Source: Zobellia galactanivorans (GTDB lineage: Bacteria; Bacteroidota; Bacteroidia; Flavobacteriales; Flavobacteriaceae). From it: 64,000 nucleotides of DNA. A model generated the notes under the pieces. The model was not told the DNA's origin. It ran no database searches and saw only the letters and a list, made by a program, of their open reading frames with translations. Position 1 is the stretch's first letter; each line of letters starts with the position of its first letter. The stretch covers positions 1,546,501 to 1,610,500 of the forward strand of contig NC_015844.1 in assembly GCF_000973105.1 (NCBI RefSeq). Direction: 5' to 3'. Made by a program: the position numbers and the translations under genes. This document shows, one piece after another, positions 35,868-44,295 of this stretch.

Positions 35868-36752
35868 TTACTCCGCCAACAATACCTTCCATGCGGAAAG
35901 CACATCGTTCTTATGTAAATATTCTTGGGCCTTTAACTCTAGCGGCTTTCTTTCCCCTCCACTGAGCAAAGACCTTATTTCGATATGCTCCGCTACAAAA
36001 TCTTCTACCGATTTACGGTCGGGTATTTCCTCGATATTGCCCAACATTCCCAAATCGTTACCGGTGAGGGTCTTGCTCAAACGAATATGTTCGGGTATTT
36101 GATCAAAGCCGATCCCCAAGGAAGACAAGGGCTTGGGCACTTCGAACAATCCTAGATTGGCCCTGCTGTACCAATTGCCTCCCATACGCGCCACTTGATC
36201 GATCTTACATTGATCGATTACCCCGTTTTCATCAAGAATATCGGGGTCGACATGTATTTTTACCACTTCGGAAAACACCAAGTTACCCGCACCGCCTTCA
36301 CGCCCCAAGGCCTCCACCTTGCTTACCTTACATTCAAATTGTACAGGCGATTCGGCCACACGAAAAGGCCTTACGATATCTGAAGATCGCATAGTCAGGC
36401 CCGCCTTTTCAAATTCGTTCACTCCCTTGGCGTATTCGGTACTCGACAAAGACATTTGCTGTACCATATTGTAATTGACGACATTTATAACCACCTCTTT
36501 GGTCAACAACACGTTCTGCAAGGTATGCTTTGTGGTGTTGTCACGCACCCTACGCGCCGGTGAGAAAATCAAAATAGGAGGCTTGGCGCTGAACACATTA
36601 AAAAAACTAAAGGGAGACAGGTTGGGGTTTCCCTTTTCATCTACCGTACTGGCAAACGCAATTGGCCTGGGACCTACGGCCCCCAAAAGATAAGCATGCA
36701 ACTGAGCGGTAGAAACCGCTTCGGGTAGTACTGAAATCATTTCTTTTGCCAT
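35868..36752 (-). CDS. Flavin reductase-family protein
   Basis: 294 residues, split-barrel FMN-binding fold. VGPRPIAFASTVDEKGNPNLSPFSFFNVFSAKPPILIFSPA (27-67) is the flavin-binding core, and EVVINVVNYNMVQQMSLSST follows. The C-terminal 100 residues with MGGNWYSRANLGLFEVPKP extend beyond the minimal domain, as in the longer Bacteroidota members. Redox partner unknown. Divergent from the histidine kinase gene. Confidence 0.9.
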   Translation of the reverse strand: MAKEMISVLPEAVSTAQLHAYLLGAVGPRPIAFASTVDEKGNPNLSPFSFFNVFSAKPPILIFSPARRVRDNTTKHTLQNVLLTKEVVINVVNYNMVQQMSLSSTEYAKGVNEFEKAGLTMRSSDIVRPFRVAESPVQFECKVSKVEALGREGGAGNLVFSEVVKIHVDPDILDENGVIDQCKIDQVARMGGNWYSRANLGLFEVPKPLSSLGIGFDQIPEHIRLSKTLTGNDLGMLGNIEEIPDRKSVEDFVAEHIEIRSLLSGGERKPLELKAQEYLHKNDVLSAWKVLLAE

Positions 36753-36830
36753 AGCATAAAGATAAGAAAATAGAATCCATCAAAAACACCGATGCCCATC
36801 TACCCTACATCTTTTTCTTCATATTTACCT

Positions 36831-36838
36831 TATCTTTG
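36831..36838 (+). promoter_or_regulatory. -7 box upstream of the histidine kinase gene
   Basis: TATCTTTG, perfect TAnnTTTG, 52 bases before ATG 36891. No TTG at the usual distance. Confidence 0.4.
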
Positions 36839-36890
36839 ACGGGTTCAACCCTTAACGAAATACGGGCTTGGACCCATTCAATAGGTATTT

Positions 36891-38045
36891 ATGCGGATGA
36901 ATTTCAATCCTAAAAATAAAACATCGAATTTCATTTTACTCATTACCTCCTTTGGTATTGTGAGCCTTATACTGTGGAATACGAACAGTTTCTTTAAAAA
37001 GTTCAAGGAAGAAGAACGGCTTAAGATGGAAATTTGGGCCACGGCACAATCGGAATTCCAACAATCGTCGGAAGATACCGATCTGGGCAACCTACACCTC
37101 AAAGTTTTCCAGAACAACACCTCGACCCCCATGATCTTGGTCAACAAAGACGGTTCGTACAAGACCAATAACATGGATAAGCAGAAAGTAAGCGACTCTG
37201 TTTATGTTCAAAATAGAATACGGAAGTTCGAAAGCGAGAACAAACCCATTTCAATAAACCAACAGGGCGAACATTTGGCTACGCTTTATTACGGCAATTC
37301 GGAGGTTTTGAACAAATTGAAATACTACCCCATAGCCCTCTTATTGATCATGTTTTTGTTCGGGGCGGTAATCTTCTTCTTTTTCAAGACCAACAAGGCC
37401 TCTGAACAGAACAAACTATGGGCAGGCATGGCCAAGGAAACGGCACACCAGATCGGTACGCCCTTATCTTCCTTATTGGGATGGAACGAACTTTTAAAAA
37501 GCGAAAACATCAACCCCCAGATTACCAAGGAAATCTCAAAGGATATTTCTAGGCTAGAGACCATTACCGAACGCTTTTCAAAAATAGGTTCGCTACCCAA
37601 GCTCGACCCCCACGATATTGTAAAAGAAACCAAAGATGCCTACGACTACCTAAAATTGCGTAGCTCAAAACTGATCGATTTCTCGTTCTCTTCAAATGTA
37701 GGTCAGCTTCCGGTATTACTGAACCGCTCCCTCTACAATTGGACGATAGAAAACCTGGTCAAAAACGGTATCGACGCCATGAAGGGCAAGGGAAGCATCC
37801 ACATAGAGATACGAAGCGAGGGCAAACAAGTACACGTACAAGTTTCGGATACCGGCCACGGCATACCCAAAAGTGACTTCCAGACCATTTTCAACCCTGG
37901 GGTAACCAGCAAAAAAAGAGGTTGGGGCTTGGGCCTTTCGTTGGTAAAAAGAATCGTTGAAGAGTACCATAAGGGGAAGATAAAAGTACTTTCGTCGAAT
38001 AAGCAGGGTACAGTTATGCAGGTTACCCTAAAGGCTTTAAGTTAG
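36891..38045 (+). CDS. Orphan membrane sensor histidine kinase
   Basis: 384 residues. TM1 about 13-30, an extracytoplasmic region of about 115 residues, TM2 about 148-167, then a HisKA-like dimerisation helix with ETAHQIGTPLSSLLGW (His about 187) and HATPase motifs NLVKNGIDAM (N box), DTGHGIPKSDF (G1) and GWGLGLSLVKRIVEEYH (G2). No HAMP domain and no response regulator nearby, so the partner must be elsewhere. MetR at residue 1 or M3 could be the true start. Confidence 0.93.
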   Translation: MRMNFNPKNKTSNFILLITSFGIVSLILWNTNSFFKKFKEEERLKMEIWATAQSEFQQSSEDTDLGNLHLKVFQNNTSTPMILVNKDGSYKTNNMDKQKVSDSVYVQNRIRKFESENKPISINQQGEHLATLYYGNSEVLNKLKYYPIALLLIMFLFGAVIFFFFKTNKASEQNKLWAGMAKETAHQIGTPLSSLLGWNELLKSENINPQITKEISKDISRLETITERFSKIGSLPKLDPHDIVKETKDAYDYLKLRSSKLIDFSFSSNVGQLPVLLNRSLYNWTIENLVKNGIDAMKGKGSIHIEIRSEGKQVHVQVSDTGHGIPKSDFQTIFNPGVTSKKRGWGLGLSLVKRIVEEYHKGKIKVLSSNKQGTVMQVTLKALS

Positions 38046-38130
38046 AAGGTCGAAAACCCTAAGACCTCTATTTTCGTATAAAAAGAGTATATTCAGAAAT
38101 AAGAGATTTTATTTTTTACAAGCAGTTGAA

Positions 38131-38478
38131 ATGGCAAAGGAAAAATTAGTGATGATCAAGGAAGCGGAACTGACAAACAATTGCCCGGAATGCTTCAATC
38201 AAGATTTAAAGGTTTCTTTTTACCAAAAACACAAGTATGGCAAACTCTTTCATTCCATTACGAATGAGGTTACGCATGAAATCGTATGCAATAAATGTGA
38301 GTCGAAAATCTATCCTGTAAGTTGGACGGACGATATTGAGCGTAGTTTCAAGTACTACCAAAAAATGGTGACCCCTGATCGCAACACCCTAAAATTTACT
38401 CCCCTATTCTGGGTTTTAATCTTGCTTATCGTGGCCATAGTGGCCGCTGGTATTTATTTTACGATTCAGCAGACCTAG
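38131..38478 (+). CDS. Small tail-anchored protein with a two-CxxC zinc-ribbon
   Basis: 115 residues. CPEC (about 19-22) and CNKC (about 54-57) probably hold one Zn; a single transmembrane helix lies at about 91-111, leaving the ribbon in the cytoplasm. No family recognised. Its stop overlaps the convergent HIT gene by 4 bases. Follows the orphan histidine kinase in the same direction after 85 bases. Confidence 0.75.
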   Translation: MAKEKLVMIKEAELTNNCPECFNQDLKVSFYQKHKYGKLFHSITNEVTHEIVCNKCESKIYPVSWTDDIERSFKYYQKMVTPDRNTLKFTPLFWVLILLIVAIVAAGIYFTIQQT

Positions 38479-38867
38479 CCTAGTTCGGCGCGGATCTTCG
38501 CGGCAATCGTTTCAAATTCTTCCTTGGCAAGTGAGACCTTGTGCTGAAAAGTAGCCTCTTGCATACTGTTCAAAGGTATAAGATGAACATGAACGTGCGG
38601 CACCTCAAGGCCAATGACCGTCATTCCTACCCGTTTACAATCGATGGCAGTTTCAATGGCCTTCCCCACTTTTCGTGAAAAGGCCATGAGTCCCATATAG
38701 GTAGCCTCGTCAAGATCCATAATCTTATCTACCTCTTTCTTCGGAATACAAAGAGTATGCCCCTTGGCGTTGGGGTTGATATCTAAAAAGGCGAAATAGT
38801 CATCGTCTTCCGCTATTTTATAACAGGGAATTTCGCCGTTGATGATTTTTGTGAAGATCGATGCCAT
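38475..38867 (-). CDS. HIT-family nucleotide-binding hydrolase
   Basis: 130 residues. FTKIINGEIPCYKIAEDDDYFAFLDINPNAKGHTLCIPKKE is the HINT-type N-terminal part, and HVHVHLIPL (about 101-109) is the H-x-H-x-H catalytic triad region. Hydrolyses purine nucleoside phosphoramidates or dinucleotides. 14 bases downstream of greA and likely co-transcribed. Confidence 0.95.
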   Translation of the reverse strand: MASIFTKIINGEIPCYKIAEDDDYFAFLDINPNAKGHTLCIPKKEVDKIMDLDEATYMGLMAFSRKVGKAIETAIDCKRVGMTVIGLEVPHVHVHLIPLNSMQEATFQHKVSLAKEEFETIAAKIRAELG

Positions 38868-38881
38868 AGCGCTCTAAAATT

Positions 38882-39358
38882 TTATGCTCTTGTAATCTCT
38901 AAAATATCGAATTTCAAGGTTCCGTTCGGTACGGTTATCTCAGCGGTATCGCCTACTTTTTTACCCAACAGTCCTTTACCTATAGGTGAGCTTACCGAAA
39001 TCTTGCCTGTTTTCAGGTCGGCCTCGCTCTCGGCTACCAAGGTGTATTTCATTTCCATACCGTTGGTCTGGTTCTTCAATTTAACGGTAGAAAGCACCAG
39101 TACCTTAGAGGTGTCCAATTGAGATTCATCAATAAGACGCGCATTGGAAAGGATTTCCTCCATCTTAGAGATCTTGAGCTCCAATAGGCCTTGGGCCTCT
39201 TTGGCCGCGTCGTACTCCGCATTTTCGGAAAGGTCACCCTTATCACGTGCTTCGGCGATGGCTTGGGAAGCTTTGGGTCGTTCAACATCTTTCAATTGAT
39301 TCAACTCGTCCCTTAATTTTTGTAGTCCTTCTTTTGTATAGTAAGATACGTTACTCAT
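38882..39358 (-). CDS. greA: Transcription elongation factor GreA
   Basis: 158 residues, normal length. The N-terminal coiled coil (to about 75) carries the catalytic-tip DLSENAEYDAAKEAQ acidic pair; the C-terminal FKBP-like domain has VSSPIGKGLLGKKVGDTAEITVPNG. It stimulates transcript cleavage in backtracked RNA polymerase. Promoter -7 box upstream. Confidence 0.97.
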   Translation of the reverse strand: MSNVSYYTKEGLQKLRDELNQLKDVERPKASQAIAEARDKGDLSENAEYDAAKEAQGLLELKISKMEEILSNARLIDESQLDTSKVLVLSTVKLKNQTNGMEMKYTLVAESEADLKTGKISVSSPIGKGLLGKKVGDTAEITVPNGTLKFDILEITRA

Positions 39359-39444
39359 ATGATACTCGTTTAATATATCAGGTAAAATAGGAAAATCCTC
39401 TACATAGACCGTAACATTGCAGCCATTTTAGAGAGGATTTAACG

Positions 39445-39452
39445 CAAATATA
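39445..39452 (-). promoter_or_regulatory. -7 box of greA (TATATTTG on minus strand)
   Basis: Perfect TAnnTTTG followed by C, 86 bases upstream of the greA ATG. Confidence 0.5.
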
Positions 39453-39504
39453 CATAAATTTTGTTCACTTTTGCTGTACGGATTTTTAACCTACATCCTT
39501 TTCT

Positions 39505-39942
39505 ATGAAGCGTTTGTTCAGCATACTTATTGTCTTATCAACCTTATCGTGTAGCAAAGATGGGGTTGTGCGCAATCCCTACTTGCAAGAGGTGGGTTTT
39601 CGGTTCGATATGAACCTCAACCTTCCCAAGTACAGTCAGCTGACCAATATCGGAAGTATCGTTTTCGTCGACAATGCGGGTGTGGGCATAAGAGGCATTT
39701 ATGTCATTCAATCGGGTATTGACCAATACCGTGCCTTCGAGGCCACCTGCCCCAACCACGTGCCCAACGATTGCTCTACCATGACCCAGAACGGCCTAGA
39801 GGTTACCTGTTCGTGCGACGACCTTGTTTACAACCTATTCACCGGTCAACTGATCAACCCACCGGAAGAGGGCAAACGGTATTACGACATGCTCGAATAT
39901 CGCGCTACACGCAGCGGCAGGATCATACTGGTCACCAACTAG
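39505..39942 (+). CDS. Lipoprotein with degenerate Rieske-like domain
   Basis: 145 residues. Lipobox LSTLSC with Cys16. The mature part resembles a Rieske fold: ATCPNHVP (about 90-97) stands for C-x-H and VTCSCDDLVYNLFTGQLINPPEEG (about 109-132) for C-x-x-H. The first site has one extra residue (C-P-N-H) and the second lacks the His (C-S-C-D-D), so an intact 2Fe-2S cluster is doubtful. Function unknown. Confidence 0.75.
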   Translation: MKRLFSILIVLSTLSCSKDGVVRNPYLQEVGFRFDMNLNLPKYSQLTNIGSIVFVDNAGVGIRGIYVIQSGIDQYRAFEATCPNHVPNDCSTMTQNGLEVTCSCDDLVYNLFTGQLINPPEEGKRYYDMLEYRATRSGRIILVTN

Positions 39943-39947
39943 CACTT

Positions 39948-40631
39948 TTACTCGTTTCTATAGCGCTCCATAATGGCCTTGAAAAGTTCACCCGTACTAG
40001 GCGGGGTGTAAGAAATAGCATTGGCCCCGGCCTCGATGGCCGACACAATGGTTTCATCCGTTTTTCCCCCAGTGGCAATGATCGCAACCTCATCATCGAT
40101 ATCCCTTATACGCTTAATGATATCGGTAGTTTTACCCGCCCCTGAAACATTAAAGATATCGATACCGGCCCGTATCCTTCCCTTAATATCATCTTTTTCA
40201 GATACAATGGTAATGGTTACCGGAATATCGATTCGGTCTTTCAACTGCCGGATCAGGTCATTGGGGGCCGGCTTGTTCAAGACTACCCCTAAGGCCCCTT
40301 GAAAATCGGCATGTACGGCCAACTCAATAGACCGGTTACCCGTAGTGATTCCTCCCCCTACGCCACAAAAAATAGGCTTATCGGCCGCCAAAATCAAGGC
40401 ATTGGAAATGGTGGGCTGTGGTGTAAACGGGTAGACCGCAATAATGGCATTGGCATTGGTATTGCGTATGATGGCCACATCGGTACTGAACAAAAAAGAC
40501 TTTAACAATTGCCCGAAAACACGAATACCCGAGCACTCGTCTATAATTTCAGGGACGGCTACGATATTCTTCCGCAGCTTACTTCCAAAGGCCGGTACTT
40601 TTTTCATATGCTCTTGGGTATTTTTAACCAT
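39948..40631 (-). CDS. TIM-barrel-like protein of unknown function
   Basis: 227 residues, cytoplasmic. Gly-rich FCGVGGGITTGN (about 87-98) and IIATGGKTDETIVSAIEAGANAISYTPP (about 183-210) look like phosphate-binding loops of a TIM barrel, with DIFNVSGAGKTTDIIKRI between. The last motif resembles the end of ThiG/KDPG-aldolase-like barrels. I do not recognise the family; homologues are sometimes called hydrolases. Adjacent to a Gfo/Idh/MocA gene on the same strand after 32 bases. Confidence 0.65.
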   Translation of the reverse strand: MVKNTQEHMKKVPAFGSKLRKNIVAVPEIIDECSGIRVFGQLLKSFLFSTDVAIIRNTNANAIIAVYPFTPQPTISNALILAADKPIFCGVGGGITTGNRSIELAVHADFQGALGVVLNKPAPNDLIRQLKDRIDIPVTITIVSEKDDIKGRIRAGIDIFNVSGAGKTTDIIKRIRDIDDEVAIIATGGKTDETIVSAIEAGANAISYTPPSTGELFKAIMERYRNE

Positions 40632-40663
40632 TATACTTCAGTAAAACTGCAGGGCCAGGCCGT

Positions 40664-41653
40664 CTATAGACTACCTAAAATACGGTCCATTACCCAACTG
40701 GTATGCAAGGCCGTCTTTCCTGTTGACGGATGGCTTTTACCCCCGAACAGATCCTCCCTTAAATTTTCAACATGAAATTGCTGCACATGTTCGGGATGGG
40801 CTATAAACAAGCGCTTTTCGCCCTTGGCATTGACCAAGACCACATCGGCCTCCTCAAAAACGGAAAAACCGATCTTACCTTCACTTCCGTAAATCTCGAC
40901 CAAGTCTTCCCTTTGGTGGGTTCCAAAATTCCATGTACCCGAACCCGTGATGCCCTTTTTATGAAGCCAATGCCCCGTTATGGCATCTTTGGCGGTATAC
41001 AAGCCCTGTTGGTTCAGTGCCGTTCCGTAAGCCTCGTCAAAATCACCCAACAAATAGGCAAAGAGATCTAGGCCGTGACTGGCCAAATCGTCAAAATACC
41101 CGCCCGGGGCCACTTGGGCATCGGTACGCCAATTGTACTGCCCGCTTAAATCGACTTCATTGGGCGGTTTTCCCAAAAACCAACGAATGTGGCGGACTTC
41201 CCCTATTTGATGGGTATCCAACCATTCCTTCACCTTTAAAAAACGCGGTAAGGAACGACGGTAATACGCTACGAAAAGGGGTATGTTTTTCTTTGCAAAT
41301 GCTTGCTCGACCTCAAGACTATCGGCATAGCTCGGAGCCATCGGTTTTTCAATACAACAAGGCTTTCCCGCAGCAGCGACCTTTAGCGCATATCGCTTAT
41401 GACTATCGGGAGGCGTGGCGATATAGACGGCATCTACCTCTTCATCGTTTATAAGGGCATCGGCATCTGAATAGTATTTAGGAATACCATGCCTTTTGGC
41501 GTAATCAGCAGCTTTCCCGGCATCGCGCCGCATAACGGCCACGACTTCAAAACCTTCCGTTTTTTGATAGGCCGGTCCGCTTTTGACTTCGGTTACATTT
41601 CCGCAACCTAAAATACCCCAGCGAATTTTAGTTTTATTCATCGTTTCACTCAT
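40664..41653 (-). CDS. Gfo/Idh/MocA-family oxidoreductase
   Basis: 329 residues. N-terminal NAD(P)-binding Rossmann domain with WGILGCGNVTEVKSGPAY (12-29) and the family motif CIEKPMAPSYADS (about 98-110), then a C-terminal alpha/beta domain with GGYFDDLASHGLDLFAYLLG where the catalytic His is expected. Acts on a sugar, inositol or related hydroxy compound. Likely co-transcribed with the TIM-barrel-like gene downstream. Confidence 0.92.
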   Translation of the reverse strand: MSETMNKTKIRWGILGCGNVTEVKSGPAYQKTEGFEVVAVMRRDAGKAADYAKRHGIPKYYSDADALINDEEVDAVYIATPPDSHKRYALKVAAAGKPCCIEKPMAPSYADSLEVEQAFAKKNIPLFVAYYRRSLPRFLKVKEWLDTHQIGEVRHIRWFLGKPPNEVDLSGQYNWRTDAQVAPGGYFDDLASHGLDLFAYLLGDFDEAYGTALNQQGLYTAKDAITGHWLHKKGITGSGTWNFGTHQREDLVEIYGSEGKIGFSVFEEADVVLVNAKGEKRLFIAHPEHVQQFHVENLREDLFGGKSHPSTGKTALHTSWVMDRILGSL

Positions 41654-41774
41654 ATAGCCATTACTTTGAATCCGTAGTAAAAATAACGGATTTAAGAACA
41701 GCTTCTAAGCCGCGATGAAACTAATTCCATAAGTTTTTAACGCCATCCGATTACGAAGAAAAACAACCTCGGCA

Positions 41775-43907
41775 TTAAAACCTAACCGTAGCTCCCAATA
41801 AGAAATTCGTTCCTGCCTGTGGATAGTAATAGATATACCCACCTCCATAATCCGCTCCGTTCGAAACAAACTTTGAATCAAAGATATTGTTCACCAAACC
41901 GGATAGGGTGATGCTCTTAACAAAAGTATTTACATCAATTTGATATTGAATATTGAAATCGGTCTGGGAATACCAATCCAACACCGAGTCTTCGTTATGA
42001 ATATTGTTCATGTATTGTTTTCCCACGTATTTGTTCAACAACGACAACTGCAGGTTGTAAAGGGGATTGTAGCCCAAAACGTTACCCGTAATGATATTAG
42101 GGGAAAATGCGATGGTGGTATTGCCCAATTCTTCTAAGACGCCATTGTTCTCCGTAAAAAAATCTATGTTCTTATTAGAGCTTACGGCTAAATTCGGTCG
42201 CCAAAAAAACTTCTTCCCGATCTGAACATTTGCATCCAACTCGAATCCGAGTCTGTAACTATCCCCAACGTTGGCACGCAACGGAGCCCCTACATCGTTG
42301 AGCTGCCCTGTCAACACCAATTGGTCTTTGTACTTCATATAATAGGCATTGGCATTCAGTTGGAACGAAGTGGAGACATAACGCCACCCCAACTCAAAAT
42401 CGTTCAATTTTTCCGATTTAGGGCTTCCCCCTTCGTAATCGTTCCTATTCGGCTCACGATTAGCAACGGCATAACTGAAATAGAAATTGTTATTGGCATC
42501 CAAGTTAAATACCACCCCCGCCTTAGGGTTGAAAAAACCAAAGGTATCATCAACAAGTCCGGTATCTTCCCCGTTGGCCGAATAACCCACCCTTCTATAT
42601 TGAAGGTCGCCAAAGAGGCTCCATTTATCGTTTAGACCATAATTCACCTTTGAATACACATTGAAATCCGATTTATTGGAATCGTCTTCATAATACCTAT
42701 CGCGAATATGGCTATCGGTAGCATATCGTGCCCAAATAACTTCACCGAAGTGATCCCCTTGATACGAATTCCATCCTCCCCCTAAAATAACATCTAAACG
42801 GTCTTTGGTATAATTGGCCGAAAAGACTAGGCCGTAGAACTTGTTATCTAACCAGCGACGACGTATCAAATCGGTCGTTTCAACCAAATCACCATTCACC
42901 ACTATGGGATCAAAGCCGTATGTTGCAAAGTCATCTTCTTGTTTGTACTGTTCAAAAAATCCGCTCCCTTTGGTAAAATGAAGGGCTACATTAGAACTCC
43001 AATTCCCAGAAAGCTTCTGATTCCAAAGAAATTGGGCATGGTTTTGCTTGTAGTCATCCACCTCATTGTCATAGAATTGCTCGTCTCCGTTTTCATCGGT
43101 GTAGGCCCCCGCCGAATTATAAGTTCTATCCTCTAATAAGGTTTCCGCATCAACGCCGTTCCATGCCTGATAAGTCACCTCATGCCCACCGAAGAGTAAG
43201 GCCTTCAATTGTGTTTTACCGTCGCTGTAGGCCACTTGCAAGAAGTAAGAATCCAGATTGGAGGAAGCCCTATCCACATAGCCATCTGAAGTTATTCGCG
43301 ACAATCGACCGGAAATCTCTATCCGATCATTGAGTAGACCCGTACTGAACTTGATATTGTTCCTAAGCGTATTAAAGCTCCCTACGGACGATGAAACCTG
43401 GCCATAGGCTTCTTCAGAAACGGCATCCGTCAATAGGTTCAGGCTAGCTCCAAAGGCTCCTGAACCGTTGGTAGACGTACCCACACCACGCTGAAGTTGC
43501 AAACTTTCGGTAGAGGAGGCAAAATCGGGCATATTGACCCAAAAGGTACCATGCGACTCAGAATCGTTGTAAGGTATACCGTTTATGGTAACGTTAACGC
43601 GCGTATTGTCACTACCACGTACGCGAATACCCGTATAGCCAACTCCGGCTCCCGCATCGGAGGTAGTTACCACCCCAGGCAGAAAATTCATGAGAATAGG
43701 AATATCTTGACCCAAATTACGCGAAGCGTATTCTTCTTTTTTAAGATTGGAAAAAGTTACGGGAGTAGCCTTATTGACCCTAATAGCAGAAACAAAAACC
43801 TCATCTAGGTTTATTTCTTTGCCGGTAAGGGAATCGACTTCCTTTTCTTGGGCAAAAACCTGGCCCGTAATCAACAGGCCGACCAAAAGCATTACAATGT
43901 GTTTCAT
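41775..43907 (-). CDS. TonB-dependent receptor under TPP riboswitch control (predicted thiamin transporter)
   Basis: 710 residues. Signal peptide (1-19, ending VFAQ), no carboxypeptidase-like domain, plug (about 45-160; LPGVVTTSDAGAGVGYTGIRVRG), 22-strand barrel ending TNFLLGATVRF. The plug and barrel style fits the small-ligand (cobalamin, siderophore, thiamin) class rather than SusC. The leader carries a thiamin-pyrophosphate riboswitch, and riboswitch-linked TonB receptors are known candidate thiamin importers in Bacteroidota. Substrate is therefore inferred from regulation. A terminator-like feature in the leader is weak, so control may be translational. Confidence 0.9.
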   Translation of the reverse strand: MKHIVMLLVGLLITGQVFAQEKEVDSLTGKEINLDEVFVSAIRVNKATPVTFSNLKKEEYASRNLGQDIPILMNFLPGVVTTSDAGAGVGYTGIRVRGSDNTRVNVTINGIPYNDSESHGTFWVNMPDFASSTESLQLQRGVGTSTNGSGAFGASLNLLTDAVSEEAYGQVSSSVGSFNTLRNNIKFSTGLLNDRIEISGRLSRITSDGYVDRASSNLDSYFLQVAYSDGKTQLKALLFGGHEVTYQAWNGVDAETLLEDRTYNSAGAYTDENGDEQFYDNEVDDYKQNHAQFLWNQKLSGNWSSNVALHFTKGSGFFEQYKQEDDFATYGFDPIVVNGDLVETTDLIRRRWLDNKFYGLVFSANYTKDRLDVILGGGWNSYQGDHFGEVIWARYATDSHIRDRYYEDDSNKSDFNVYSKVNYGLNDKWSLFGDLQYRRVGYSANGEDTGLVDDTFGFFNPKAGVVFNLDANNNFYFSYAVANREPNRNDYEGGSPKSEKLNDFELGWRYVSTSFQLNANAYYMKYKDQLVLTGQLNDVGAPLRANVGDSYRLGFELDANVQIGKKFFWRPNLAVSSNKNIDFFTENNGVLEELGNTTIAFSPNIITGNVLGYNPLYNLQLSLLNKYVGKQYMNNIHNEDSVLDWYSQTDFNIQYQIDVNTFVKSITLSGLVNNIFDSKFVSNGADYGGGYIYYYPQAGTNFLLGATVRF

Positions 43908-44011
43908 TCGTATAAATTAGCTACGAATAAAAGGGGCCTTATTCTATATGTTGTTTTGAAAATTCGTCCAATTATGGACCGGCATAAAAAATCCAAGAAG
44001 TGAAAAAAAAT

Positions 44012-44128
44012 CACTGTCCCTTGGCAGCATTACCCGCCCAGGTTCATTGGGTATAATCTCAGCTTATCTTGATTCAACCAAGGCCCTATGTTGGCCTTGA
44101 CCGTTTCAAGGGTTCGCACCCCTTTGAG
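44012..44128 (-). promoter_or_regulatory. TPP riboswitch (THI element)
   Basis: Minus-strand RNA contains the ordered THI-box elements: AAGGGGTGC at the 5' side, an extended variable stem region, GCTGAGATTATACCC, AATGAACCTG, GGGTAATGCTGCC and AAGGGA. These match the conserved CUGAGA, ACCC, GAACCUG, GGNUAAUGCC and AGGGA blocks of known TPP riboswitches. The leader lies 105 bases before the receptor ATG. Binding of TPP should lower expression. P3 is longer than usual with a possible extra hairpin (CTTG...CAAG). Confidence 0.88.
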
Positions 44129-44134
44129 ATGGCG

Positions 44135-44142
44135 CAAATATA
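44135..44142 (-). promoter_or_regulatory. -7 box of the riboswitch transcript (TATATTTG)
   Basis: Perfect TAnnTTTG ending 6 bases before the 5' part of the riboswitch, as expected if the RNA starts near 44128. Confidence 0.6.
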
Positions 44143-44295
44143 GCTCGGCCCTTTTACATTTCATAACTAATTTGATCAAAAGACAGGGCTTCGTTCATCG
44201 ATCGTGCCATAGCCTGCAAACAATTAACGCTTATCGGTAAACCCTATCAACATTATATCCGTATTTTTAGAAAGACTTTTGTGCAACATACGAAC

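Noticed and set aside
44012-44128. Cobalamin riboswitch upstream of the 710-residue receptor
   Set aside because: No B12-box is present, while the CTGAGA/ACCC/GAACCTG/GGGTAATG blocks fit TPP. Receptor class alone could not decide.
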